NCBI GenBank assembly: GCA_021521415.1
Contig: JAIQDT010000061.1
Location: forward strand, 2,852,001-2,916,000
DNA from: Bidens hawaiensis
Taxonomy: Eukaryota > Streptophyta > Magnoliopsida > Asterales > Asteraceae
Length of the DNA: 64,000 nucleotides
Direction: 5' to 3'
Part shown: piece by piece, positions 23,996 to 34,244 of the stretch
How positions within the stretch are numbered: position 1 is the first letter of the stretch
How the letters are laid out: the number at the start of each line of letters is the position of its first letter
Translations under genes and position numbers: made by a program
Notes under the pieces: generated by a model
What the model was told of the DNA's origin: nothing
Database searches by the model: none
Seen by the model: the letters and a program-made list of their open reading frames with translations, nothing else

Positions 23996-24136
23996 AAAAC
24001 CTTAATTTCTCGACAACACATATTCGTGGGTTGACCCGAACACGGCGCGTTTGAACCCAAAGTTTATTATATCTTTGATGGTCCATTTCAATTCTGAATA
24101 ACTTCTTCTCAATTATACCTATCAGACAAACATCAA
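23996..24136. other. Filler DNA, second copy
   Basis: Same unexplained 140 bp as 12193-12333. At 24121-24135 ATCAGACAAACATCA resembles the inverted terminus of the Athila LTR that begins next to it. Confidence 0.5.
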
Positions 24137-25847
24137 TAATAACCCTATAATAATGACCCTCACAACTAAGCTTTAATATTAAAACGAAAATCCTAAAACC
24201 ACACACAACCGGCAAGTGTACCGATCGCAAGTAGTATAGACTTAGGAAGTCCGAGTATCGAACACGTGGACACGTTAGAACGCTAAAGATCATTAACCCT
24301 AGACAAGACCTACCTTAAAATAATATTATATTGATTTTTGATTTCTTTTAACTTAACTGAACTAACTAGATTAACTAACAAAACTTACCAAAAATAGAAA
24401 ACTTAACGGAAAACTAACTGAGTTGACTTCGAGTGGAGAAAAACGTCTACCTAGGTCTGAATCAAATTGTAGGCCTAACAAGCTAATGGATTGAATGATA
24501 TATAGACACCGGTCCCTAAAGATGACACGACTAAGGATCGCTCGGGCTCACTGGATTACCTCTCGGTCTCACACAACAAACCCTAACTACTCAAAATCGG
24601 CTAAAACGACCAAACCGGGAAACAATTGCTAACGTGTTCTAATGCTAGATCACCTCTCAGTCTCACCAACACTCGACCCTAATGGTAATGAATACTACAC
24701 AACCAAGGATAGAGGAACAATTCAACTTAAACCAAAATCGATCAACTAGTCGCTCAAAACACCTAAACCTGACAAGACAACCCTAACTTCTTATCACCTC
24801 TCGGTCTCAAAGAAGGTGTCTAACCGCTGTACTTAATCCAAATAATCACGCAACAAAACCCTACGGTGGTACCTACCGCAAACAAACCCTAAACACAAAG
24901 TCTAGAATCAAACAATGCACCGATCAATCAATACAAAACTAATCAACCGACACACGGGGTTTATGCAATAAATCACCAAAATTTCCAGCCCTTAAACACA
25001 ACCTATTTCATGTCTAAATCAAACTTTACAATAGCAATTCAAGTCCATTAATCAAACAATCCATTAAACTCATCAAAACTCAACAATTTTCATCTTCCCT
25101 AGGTAGAACTAACAAGATTAGCCAAGCATAATTTTTGGACAGCAGCTAATGATCAAATAAAACATCATAAAACTCCTACTAATCATCTCAAATATCATTC
25201 AACAATCAACAATACTCATAAACAATTCAATCTATCAATCAATTGCAAAAACTAGTAAACAATTGAACAAGATAATCAAAGTAATGAACAATATGAAAAA
25301 AATGACGGATATATGATGAATTCCCGGCCGTTCCTTGCTGTGTAAACTGATGTCGAACCTTCCCGAGACTAGATTCTTGTGTATTCTTCCTTCCCTAGCC
25401 GTCACACGATCAAACCCTAGCCGAACAACACTTTTTATCTTTTCTTTTCTTCCTGCTGCTGCTGTTGCTGCTCCTGCTGCTGCTGTTGTGCTGCTGTTGT
25501 GCTGCTATTGATGCTGTTGTGCTGCTATTGCTTGCTGTTGTTGCTGCTAAATCCGATCAGCAGCCCCCTTGCTGATTAGGGTTTTATTTTTTTTATATAA
25601 TATAATATAATATGGTCTTGGGCCTCCATGATGCATACGGGTCGGGCCTTGAGCTTTGTCTTGAACTTGTATGCATAAAAGGCTCGTAAAAAACTCGAAA
25701 AGTCCCGGTTTTCTTATTTCTTTCACCCAAAACCTACAAGATTAATAAATGTATGTAAAACCTATCTAAAACGAGTTAAAACATATAAAATATAATATAA
25801 TACGTAGATAAAACGTGCGGAAAATACGAGTGTTTTACAACACATCA
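24137..25847 (-). mobile_element. Athila element 1, left (3') LTR
   Basis: Starts TAATAACCCTATAATAATG, lacking the usual TGATGTGTGTC edge, and ends TTTTACAACACATCA. It holds a CTG-rich microsatellite at 25452-25546 and an ATATAATATAATATAATATGG run at about 25596. The duplication breakpoint is at 25167-25170. Confidence 0.9.
25452..25546. repeat. CTG/TTG-rich microsatellite inside Athila LTR
   Basis: An imperfect CTGCTGCTGTTGCTG run. Equivalent tracts occur in all Athila LTRs here (31806-31877, 39134-39228, 45224-45320 and inverted at 46603-46682), and each differs in length and composition, so it mutates by slippage faster than the rest of the LTR. Leucine/alanine-rich open frames in this tract are artefacts. 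Confidence 0.88.
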
Positions 25848-27422
25848 AATATCCCTACACTTAAGACTTTTTCGTCCCTGAAAAAGAATACTACACAGGA
25901 TCATACCCGAGTTCAACCGACAACTCTTGGTTTTATTTATTTATTATTATTATTAATATATTTTTTTCTTTTTAAAGTTTTAGAACAAGTGACCCGTTAC
26001 CCCTTCCAACTTTCACCTAATAAGCCAGATCAGGTCGATTGCCGGTATTGCTGTCCACTTTAAACCCATGCCCCTAATACTTACCGAGGCAAACAAGGCG
26101 TGACAATTCTATTAATTTGTATGACTACGTGGAACCCACACCTAAAAGCCCTGCTGCCACTTCTCCAATTCCATTATGGTTTTACCGGGCCGAGCCACCC
26201 CAATTTGACTTAAACCTATTGCCACATGATTAAAACATTTTGAATCATATACAACCTATAAACTCTAGCTTGGTCAAGATCGACCGACAGTAGTTTCCTT
26301 CATGGTGGTTTTGATTTAAAATAATTATTTTTTTTCTGCCTTTTGGCTTTTTGCATTTTTTTTATTATTGTTTTTTATTATACCATGTTGGACGAAACTA
26401 CAGAAATGCATCAAGGCTAAGATCTGCGCCACCGCGCAACAGAGGTCCGAGCAAAACTGTCTTCTGCTAGGATCAACGTTCTGGTCTGCGCCACCGCGCA
26501 ACAAAGTATGGAGCTTCACAGGAATAGACACATATACAAAAGATTATACAAATAATATACAGACGATCATGTGACTCGAGGCTTGAGTATGACCCGGCTT
26601 TTCATTCCAGTCCTGTCACGAGCTTAGTTAAACAAACAAAACCCCTAAGATGTTTCCCACTATAGTCAGGCCATTTAAAAGGTTCAATTAGGTCAACAAC
26701 CAAACCGCCCTTTCATTCTCAAAGGCTGAGCCTACCGACACACGATTATTGAGTCTAAACCGTTCGGTTACCATATATTACGTGCGGGTTTAATGGGCGC
26801 TATTCTTATTTATTATATATATATATATTAAAAGACACCAAGAGATTATGAAACAAACACTACTCGGTAATAATATTATTTCCTGTTTAATGTAGAGAAA
26901 ACATATTTCAAGAGACAATTTTTCAATTTTTTTTTTTTTTTGTCAAAAATTTTTCTACAACTAAGTAAAATAAACCCCATCCCCACACTTAGAACGAAAT
27001 CGTCTTCGATGAGTATAAGGAAAAGAATTAAAAATAAAACAGAAAATAAAAATAAAGTATACAAGACTAAAACAAAGAACGGGTTACTCCCCTGGTTTGT
27101 GTGCAAAATCTTCAACAGCTAAGTAGTGTCCAAACGACCGTATTACATTTCATTCGCGGCCGCAACCTCGGGAGAACCTGTTCCAAGATGCCATCATTGC
27201 TACCATGCGCATAATATAACCTGAAAAAACTCAAAATCCCTCGCATGTAGCGGCATACAACACGGAAAACAAAAACATAAACAAATAAACATATTTTGTG
27301 TTTTTGGTTTTTATAATTTTTTTTTTTCAAATAGACAAAACAAATAAAACAGATAGCACACACAAATACAGAAATACAAACTCTACAACTCGGGCAGTCT
27401 CCCGAGTAATGCATCCACACGT
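25848..27422 (-). other. Athila element 1, non-coding 3' region
   Basis: Between the stop of the protease/integrase-tail frame and the 3' LTR. On the minus strand the sequence next to the LTR reads TGTAGGGATATT, a likely polypurine tract. It includes an imperfect direct repeat, GATCTGCGCCACCGCGCAAC at about 26421 and a similar copy at about 26485, and long poly-T runs. Full Athila elements often carry an env-like ORF in this position; none is visible. Confidence 0.7.
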
Positions 27423-28637
27423 CTACATCTCGGAGAGTGAGTCAAGGTAGAATACCTCGACCGTCTGATCAGTCATCGGCTTGCCAATGTAGTGCATCAG
27501 TCCATCACCGTTCACCATAAACGTCCCCCCTTTGTCCTTTATCTCAATAGTGCCATCCGGGAAAACCTCAGTAATAATAAACGGACCTGACCAACGGGTT
27601 CTCAACTTTCCCGGGAAAAACCTCAACCGGGAATTATACCATAAGACCATATCCCCACACTTGAACTGCTCAATACCCTCTAACTTACGATCCTGCAGTT
27701 CCTTCACCTGCTGCTTATAACCATCTGAATGCGCGTAAGTATGGTCCTGTAACTCCTCCAACTCAAGCAACTGATGAACACGATGATCTCCGGTAGGTAA
27801 CTCAAAATCAAAGGAAGACGACTCAATGTCAACATCAGGGGGGTGTTCAGTCAAGGCGACCATCTCAACCTCCGGGGTCTCCCTATCTAGGATATGTGTG
27901 TCTGAGGCGGGACCTCCACCGGGGTTACTGGAAAACTCCCCCACATGAGTCATGATCGTATCTATGAAGCATAGGGAGTCATCAGTCGATTTGGGATGCT
28001 TAGATGACTGTCGAACATCAAACGTGACGTTCTCATCCCCGACTCGAAGGATCAGTTTGCCATCACTAACGTCGATCAACGCATGTGCGGTGGCAAGAAA
28101 AGGTCTGCCCAAAATGAGTGGAACATTATCATCCTCATTCATGTCAAGAATAACGAAGTCCACCGGGAAAATGAACTTACCAATGCGAATGAGCATGTTC
28201 TCAACAATCCCATGCGGATACTTCACGGAACGATCAGCAAGCTGGATACTCATCCTGGTAGGCCTCGGTTCGCCTAAACCCAGCTTGCGATACACAGAAT
28301 ATGGCATGAGATTAATACTGGCACCAAGATCAGCCAGCGCATGAACCACTGTATCATCACTCAAGGTGCAGGGAATTGTGAAACTCCCTGGATCGACTCT
28401 CTTCTCTGGTAGCTTCCTCTGTAAGATAGCAGAACAATTAGCACTCAAAGGGGTGGAAGCGGCCTCAGCTAACTTCTCCTTGTTCGAGAGAATATCCTTA
28501 AGAAACTTCGCGTGTTTAGGCATCTGAGTGAGTGCCTCAAGGAATGGGATATTGAGGTAAAGCTGCTTCAAAAGATCAAGGAATTTGGAGTTCTGCTCCT
28601 CATCTTTATCTCTACGGACTCTCCCGGGGTATGGCAA
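27423..28637 (-). CDS. Athila protease fused to integrase C-terminus (RT, RNase H and INT core deleted)
   Basis: 404 aa from the first Met (MPYPGRVRRDK); the frame stays open further upstream, overlapping gag. Residues 1-70 match the Athila pre-protease linker (IPFLEALTQMPKHAKFLKDIL). The retropepsin follows, with catalytic motif DLGASINLMP at residues 103-112 and the C-terminal ILGRPFLATAHALIDV at about 175-190. After a short acidic linker, residues from about 285 on are the integrase C-terminus, with YNSRLRFFPGKLRTRWSGPF (the GPY/F module) near 334-353. A normal Athila polyprotein has well over 1,000 residues of RT, RNase H and integrase between these parts. The same junction occurs in element 2. 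The product could act as a protease; it cannot reverse transcribe or integrate. Confidence 0.9.
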   Translation of the reverse strand: MPYPGRVRRDKDEEQNSKFLDLLKQLYLNIPFLEALTQMPKHAKFLKDILSNKEKLAEAASTPLSANCSAILQRKLPEKRVDPGSFTIPCTLSDDTVVHALADLGASINLMPYSVYRKLGLGEPRPTRMSIQLADRSVKYPHGIVENMLIRIGKFIFPVDFVILDMNEDDNVPLILGRPFLATAHALIDVSDGKLILRVGDENVTFDVRQSSKHPKSTDDSLCFIDTIMTHVGEFSSNPGGGPASDTHILDRETPEVEMVALTEHPPDVDIESSSFDFELPTGDHRVHQLLELEELQDHTYAHSDGYKQQVKELQDRKLEGIEQFKCGDMVLWYNSRLRFFPGKLRTRWSGPFIITEVFPDGTIEIKDKGGTFMVNGDGLMHYIGKPMTDQTVEVFYLDSLSEM

Positions 28638-30271
28638 TCGGGGTTTGTAAACTCTCGGTGGCTCGCTCGGTGATTGCTGTCTCTCGGCCTGTGCTGAACT
28701 CCCTGGATGCTCCTCTGATGCACCTGGGCCGGCGGGGACTCCATCTGAATCTCCTCATCCACCTGCTCCTCTCCATCGACTGCAGGCACCTCGACAACTC
28801 TTCCTCTAGATCTCTGCTGAATCACGGGCTCATCTCGTGCCCCTGCACCGCTCCTCGTCGTCACAGCCTTCACGAATCCTCTCGGGTTCTGCTCAGTATT
28901 ACTCGGTAGCGTACCCTGTGGCCTCTCATTTAACCGACTGGCAATCTCCCCCATCTGCCGCTCGAGATTCTGAATTGACGCTTCCTGATTCCTCATGAAT
29001 TGCTCGTGTTCGCGGAACTTCTCCTGCGTCTCCTTGTGTCGGGAATCCCCTCGTGCCATGAGCTGTGACAACATCTGTGTTTGCTGCGCCATCATCTCCT
29101 CCAATGTGGGCTTCTTCTCCCCACTGCTCGCTCTTTCATCCGCATCCTGAAATAAACTCTGGCGTTGCTGAAAACCGGACTGGCTGCCGCTCCTCAAATT
29201 GGAGTTCTGATTGTCTCTCCATCCCGAATTATAAGAATTGGAAGAATTTGGATTTCGGTTTGGATTTCCTATGAAGTCTACGGCCTCATCCTGCGAACTG
29301 ACTGGGCACTGAACGGTATCATGCCCCCCTCTGCAAGTCTCATACAACTTACTCTTCGTCTGCATATCCTTTACCATCTTCGCCAACGCCTCGACCTGTG
29401 CCGTTAGTGTGGTGGTCGTGTCCAAATAATGCATGCCGCGTGAAATCGAATCGACGGTCTTGCCTCCTCTGGCGGGTGGTCTCTGGTACCCACTCATAGC
29501 TAACCCGTTAAATAAAGCGATACACTCATCGGGGTCCTTTGTTGTCAACAGATTTCCTCCCGCCGCCGTGTCGAGCATACTCTGGGTCGCATACGTCACT
29601 CCATTGTAGAACTTTTCGACGACCGCCCAATCTTGCAAGCCGTGGTTGGGGCACAACGCTAATAGATTCTTGAACCGCTCCCAGGTCTCGTAAAAACTCT
29701 CTGTGTCCTCCATCTGGAAAGAATGTACCTGATTACGCAAATGAGCGGCCTTAGCCGGAGGATCGTATTTCTCAAGAAATTGGGTCTGCATGGCAGCCCA
29801 AGTAGCTATAGAGCCCTGTGGGAGGGACTCGAGCCACAGACTCGCTTGATCAGCGAGTGAAAACGGAAAAACGCGGAGCTTAACAGCGTCTTCGGAAACG
29901 CCCGCAAGATGGAAAGTGTCGCAAATACGCACGATGCGAGTGAGGTGAGAGTGCGGGTTCTCATGAAGCAACCCGTGAAACTGAGCAGAATGAGCAATGG
30001 TATTTAGAATGTTTGACGGGATCTGCCAGTTCGTCGCAACTCCAATGGTGGGTGGTGCGATGCTGGATCTCGCGCCAGCATTGGCCGGTCGGGCCCGGTC
30101 CGCAACTGTCCTCCTCGGTGGAATGTCGCCCATGATCCTATCCCTATCGTCGGGGTCAACGGATGAAGAAGTGGATGAAGGTGAAACGGGACGATGTCTC
30201 TCACGAAACTCTCTCTCTGGCTCGATAAATGCTTCAGTGTCGGGTGGTCCACGAGATCGAGTCTGTCGCAT
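28568..30271 (-). CDS. gag: Athila gag polyprotein, element 1 (567 aa)
   Basis: Full-length gag starting MRQTRSRGPPD next to the PBS. The retrotransposon gag domain spans roughly residues 80-260 (SLADQASLWLESLP, WAAMQTQFLEKYD, ETWERFKNLLALCP). A zinc-knuckle-like motif lies at 310-322, but its first cysteine is tyrosine here (YETCRGGHDTVQC), whereas element 2 keeps C-E-I-C. The C-terminal part is Gln/Asn-rich, with a possible coiled coil near 385-450. The frame ends 70 bp inside the protease frame, which lies in the -1 phase, so a frameshift would be needed for a gag-protease fusion. Gag would form the capsid in the cytoplasm. The absence of internal stops contrasts with the broken gag of element 2. 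Confidence 0.9.
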   Translation of the reverse strand: MRQTRSRGPPDTEAFIEPEREFRERHRPVSPSSTSSSVDPDDRDRIMGDIPPRRTVADRARPANAGARSSIAPPTIGVATNWQIPSNILNTIAHSAQFHGLLHENPHSHLTRIVRICDTFHLAGVSEDAVKLRVFPFSLADQASLWLESLPQGSIATWAAMQTQFLEKYDPPAKAAHLRNQVHSFQMEDTESFYETWERFKNLLALCPNHGLQDWAVVEKFYNGVTYATQSMLDTAAGGNLLTTKDPDECIALFNGLAMSGYQRPPARGGKTVDSISRGMHYLDTTTTLTAQVEALAKMVKDMQTKSKLYETCRGGHDTVQCPVSSQDEAVDFIGNPNRNPNSSNSYNSGWRDNQNSNLRSGSQSGFQQRQSLFQDADERASSGEKKPTLEEMMAQQTQMLSQLMARGDSRHKETQEKFREHEQFMRNQEASIQNLERQMGEIASRLNERPQGTLPSNTEQNPRGFVKAVTTRSGAGARDEPVIQQRSRGRVVEVPAVDGEEQVDEEIQMESPPAQVHQRSIQGVQHRPRDSNHRASHREFTNPDCHTPGESVEIKMRSRTPNSLIF

Positions 30272-30401
30272 AAATACTATAATTAGAAATAAGATTATCT
30301 AAACTATTCTAACAAATAAGCAAAATAAAACAAAAAATAATTACAAGTAGCACAAAAGATAAGTCCTAACTCGGATTGCTCTCAAAACGCCTAAAACCTT
30401 G

Positions 30402-30419
30402 TCCCCGGCAACGGCGCCA
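30402..30419 (-). promoter_or_regulatory. Primer-binding site, tRNA-Asp type
   Basis: Minus strand TGGCGCCGTTGCCGGGGA, the PBS complementary to tRNA-Asp used by Athila-lineage elements. It sits six bases from the 5' LTR edge. Confidence 0.93.
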
Positions 30420-30425
30420 AAAACT

Positions 30426-32175
30426 TAATGTGTGTCTAATAACCTTATAATAATGACCCTCACAACTAAGCTTTAATATTAAAACGAAAATCCTAAAACC
30501 ACACACAACCGGCAAGTGTACCGATCGTAAGTAGTATAGACTTAGGAAGTCCGAGTATCGAACACGTGGACACGTTAGAACGCTAAAGATCACTAACCCT
30601 AGACAAGACCTACCTTAAAATAATATTATATTGATTTTTGATTTCTTTAAAACTTAACTGAACTAACTGGATTAACTAACAAAACTTACCAAAAATAGAA
30701 AACTTAACGGAAAACTAACTGAGTTTCCTTCGGGTGGAAGAAAAACGTCTACCTAGGTCTGAATCAAATTGTAGGCCTAACAAGCTAATGGATTGAATGA
30801 TATATAGACCCGGTCCCTAAAGATGACACGACTAAGGATCGCTCGGGCTCACTGGATTACCTCTCGGTCTCACACAACAAACCCTAACTACTCAAAATCG
30901 GCTAAAACGACCAAACCGGGAAACAATTGCTAACGTGTTCTAATGATAGATCACCTCTCGGTCTCACCAACACTCGACCCTAATGGTAATGAATACTACA
31001 CAACCAAGGATAGAGGAACAATTCAACTTAAACCAAAATAGATCAACTAGTCGCTCAAAACACCTAAACCTGACAAGAAACAAACTCGCTCTCGCGCAAT
31101 CTTTATTCTAGCATGCAAAGGCAATGAGACAACCCTAACTTCTTATCACCTCTCGGTCTCAAAGAAGGTGTCTAACCGCTGTACTTAATCCAAATAATCA
31201 CGCAACAAAACCCTTACGGTGGTACCTACTGCAAACAAACCCTAAACACAAAGTCTAGAATCAAACAATGCACCGATCAATCAATACAAAACTAATCAAC
31301 CGACACACGGGGTTTATGCAATAAATCACCAAAATTTCCAGCCCTTAAACACAACCTATTTAATGTCTAAATCAAACTTTACAATAGCAATTCAAGTCCA
31401 TTAATCAAACAATCCATTAAACTCATCAAAACTCAACAATTTTCATCTTCCCTAGGTAGAACTAACAAGATTAGCCAAGCATAATTTTTGGACAGCAGCT
31501 AATGATCAAATAAAACATCATAAAACTCCAACTAATCATCTCAAATATCATTCAACAATCAACAATACTCATAAACAATTCAATCTATCAATCAATTGCA
31601 AAAACTAGTAAACAATTGAACAAGATAATCAAAGTAATAAACAATGTGAAAAAATGAAGGATATATGATGAATTCCCGGCCGTTCCTTGCTGTGTAAACT
31701 GATGTCGAACCTTCCCGAGGCTAGATTCTTGTGTATTCTTCCTTCCCTAGCCGTCACACGATCAAACCCTAGCCGAACAACACTTTTTTTCTTTTCTTTT
31801 CTTCTTGCTGCTGCTGTTGCTGCTCCTGCTGCTGCTGTTGTTGCTGTTGTGCCGCTATTGCTTGCTGTTGTTGCTGCTAAATCCGATCAGCAGCCCCCTT
31901 GCTGATTAGGGTTTTATTTTTTTATATAATATAATATAATATGGTCTTGGGCCTCCATGATGCATACGGGTCGGGCCTTGAGCATTGTCTTGAACTTGTA
32001 TGCATAAAAGGCTCGTAAAAAACTCGAAAAGTCCCGGTTTTCTCCTTTCTTTCACCCAAAACCTACAAGATTAATAAATGTATGTAAAACCTATCTAAAA
32101 CGAGTTAAAACATATAAAATATAATATAATACGTAGATAAAACGTGCAAAAAAAAGAGTGTTTTACAACACATCA
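30426..32175 (-). mobile_element. Athila element 1, right (5') LTR
   Basis: 1,750 bp. Plus strand begins TAATGTGTGTCTAATAACC (canonical TGATGTG mutated to TAATGTG) and ends TTTTACAACACATCA. It differs from the left LTR by scattered substitutions, and it has a GAAACAAACTCGCTCTCGCG segment near 31080 that the left LTR lacks. Confidence 0.92.
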
Positions 32176-33215
32176 GACGCTATACGTTTAAATGCGCCAG
32201 AGGTTTAATTTTGCCAGAGATTAAGGGTTGCTGGAGGTTTGAATGCACCGATTTTCAGACTACTATGTCAATTGGGACATCGGTAGCAGGATGAATGAAG
32301 GTTGAAGCTGTGGCTGGTAGAAATAAAGTTGCAGTCAAGGTTTGTAGCGTGTTTAAAGTTGAAATTGATGGGGAAAATTAATGGCATCTTGAAGGAGCTA
32401 TTGAAGGGATAAATTATGTTAACTGAACAAGAGAATGTAGACAATTAAAGGAACAATTATTAAACAAATAACGTGGAGAATTGAATGTGGGCGGGAGAAT
32501 TGAATGTGGCCGGAGAATTGAATCTTACAGAAGGAGGAATAAGGTGAAGGCAGCCGACTGTGAGTATGGCATTTAATTTAACGGGATTTGAAGAAAAGAG
32601 AAAGAATGAGATGAAAGGTTGCCTATGTATTATAATGTAATATTGATATAGATAATAATAATAATCATAATAATAATAATAACCACGTAATCAAAGGGTT
32701 TATTTATTCATTTTTTTTGGGGTTCATTTGACATGTAAATATTTTCAAAAATTTAAACAAAATTATACATTTACTACTTGGTATGATGAAGTAAAGTCCA
32801 AGTAACTGATACGTAGCAAATATTCTATTATTGATTTACACGTTTATTCTATAAGTATATGTGATATAATTCGAGACATGATTTGCTACCAAATCATTTT
32901 AATAACAGCTGCTAAGTTTAGGATCATTTGTCACTCTAATCAGCTGGTTATTTCAAAAACATTGTTGTCAGTCCTAATATTCAATTCCATGTCCAGTTTC
33001 TTCCATTCCTTTCGTTAGACGTTGCACCCTCGTAACTACGATTTAACTCGATTGTTTCCCAATAATTGTTGTATCTCACAAGTAACAGTAACTACTTGTA
33101 CAAATCAGAATAGAAAGTGACTATTTTGTTAGTTTGTAATAAAATCATTTCAAGTATTCCAAAATAGCGAGTTATTACTTAAAACCGTGTGTTATACGTT
33201 TGTGAAATTGTGACA
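32176..33215. other. Intergenic DNA with TAA/AAT microsatellite
   Basis: No gene recognised. An (ATA/ATC)-rich microsatellite lies at about 32650-32685. The first 400 bp are G-rich with GGAGAATTGAATGTGG repeats near 32480-32520. Confidence 0.5.
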
Positions 33216-34244
33216 CAGGACCACTTCAATACAAGTTACGCAGGATAGCTCAGTACCACGTTCTCATTGGAATAACCATCGGATACACCACCACACCGCG
33301 ATCAGCATGGCGTAAGTTCACACAATACATATATATTTAAAGTAGTAACAATAATAATATTGGTGTTCACCGATTTTGATTGTTTACTCTACCGTTCGTC
33401 AGTGCAATCAAAAAATCCAACTTTTATCATAAACTGGGTCACAACGCGGACTGTAAAGAGAGAAACAACATGTATATGGTGATTTTTGCGGTTATCCAGA
33501 TCTTCCTAAGCCAGGTGTCCAATTCCATAAACTATCACCAATCTTGATCGTTGCTGCTATCATGTTGTTCACTTATTCGTTCATTGGCATCGGTCTTTCA
33601 ATTTCCAAAATCACAGGTTAGGAAACACTAATTTGATTGTTTATTAGGTTTAAATATTTGATTTATTTATTTACTAATCTGAAGTATCTTCTGGCGATTA
33701 CAGAAGACGGGATTGCGAAGACAAATCTGACCGGAATACCAGTCGGGCCCGCCTTTTCTGGCACATAAAAGATATGGAGAACTTTCTCCCCCATAGGAGA
33801 TGTTGCTTTAGCATATTCATTTTGTTTCGTCCATTTAGAAATTCGGGCAAGTCGTGTGTGATATTGTGAAAATTAGGGGTGTAAACAAGTCAAGTCGTTC
33901 ATGAGCTATTCGAGATTAGCTTTGCTAAAAACTCAATCCAAGCCGAGCTTAAGTGAGCTCGAGCCTAAAAACAAGTTTTTTTAACAAAAGGACCTGAGCT
34001 TCACTTATTAAGAAAACAAATAATAAACCCTGGTTGAGCTCGATCTTAAACAAGCTCAGGCTCAGCTCATCTCTAGTAGGTTGAGAAGGTTTTTGAGACA
34101 TTTTTTAAAAATTGCAGGATACACGAAATCAAGCCCACCGGAGAACAAACAAATGAAGTTGGCTACCGTCACCGGAGTCATGGCATCAACCGTCTTCTAT
34201 ATGTTGGGTGGGGTGCTCGGATATGCATCTTTTGGGAACGAAGC
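33216..34244 (+). pseudogene. Amino-acid permease (AAP-type) pseudogene fragment
   Basis: Broken exons run in the correct order for a plant amino-acid permease, a plasma-membrane proton/amino-acid symporter of the AAAP family. At 33225-33310 IAQYHVLIGITIGYT is followed by a frameshift and a GTAAGT donor. At 33403-33616 IKKSNFYHKLGHNADC and MYMVIFAVIQIFLSQV are followed, after a frameshift, by NFHKLSPILIVAAIM and IGIGLSISKIT. At 33704-33860 KTNLTGIPVG and IWRTFSPIGDVALAY are separated by an in-frame TAA. At 34117-34244 SSPPENKQMKLAT and FYMLGGVLGYASFGNEA close it. The introns keep GT/AG-like ends. The N-terminal and C-terminal transmembrane regions are missing, and the 3' side ends at a truncated Tat LTR. 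It is certainly inactive; the family call is strong. Confidence 0.88.
33862..34116. repeat. AAP pseudogene intron with GAGCTCGAG-type repeat
   Basis: The segment between the last two permease exons begins GGGGTGTAAACAAGTCAAGTC and continues with GAGCTCGAGCC / GGCTCAGCTC motifs. These are typical of a dispersed plant repeat with alternating GAGCTC units. It ends with TTGCAG directly before the next exon, so it sits inside an intron. Confidence 0.55.

Larger units (their letters stand above)
13365..25170 (+). repeat. Tandem segmental duplication, unit 2 (about 11.8 kb)
   Basis: Repeats unit 1 head-to-tail and ends with ATAA at 25167-25170, inside the left LTR of Athila element 1. It is about 2,135 bp longer than unit 1 because of one extra LTR-plus-internal repeat. 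At its left edge ATAA (13365-13368) is shared by both parental sequences, a 4-bp microhomology. Confidence 0.95.
24137..32175 (-). mobile_element. Athila-derived non-autonomous element 1
   Basis: Minus-strand element with left (3') LTR 24137-25847, an internal region with gag and a protease/integrase-tail frame, a tRNA-Asp PBS at 30402-30419, and right (5') LTR 30426-32175. RT, RNase H and the integrase core are absent. The left LTR has lost its outer 11 bp or so, so no target duplication is recoverable; the right flank is GACGC. The retained gag and protease frames are long and open, which suggests fairly recent activity in trans. Confidence 0.93.

Noticed and set aside
23847..24293. 148-aa minus-strand open frame
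   Set aside because: It crosses the truncated giant LTR, the filler and the Athila LTR. The frame is accidental and shorter versions occur in every LTR copy.
27952..28344. Plus-strand 130-aa frame opposite the protease (also 41678-42070)
   Set aside because: It is the complement of a well-supported retropepsin frame, preserved only because that strand is conserved.
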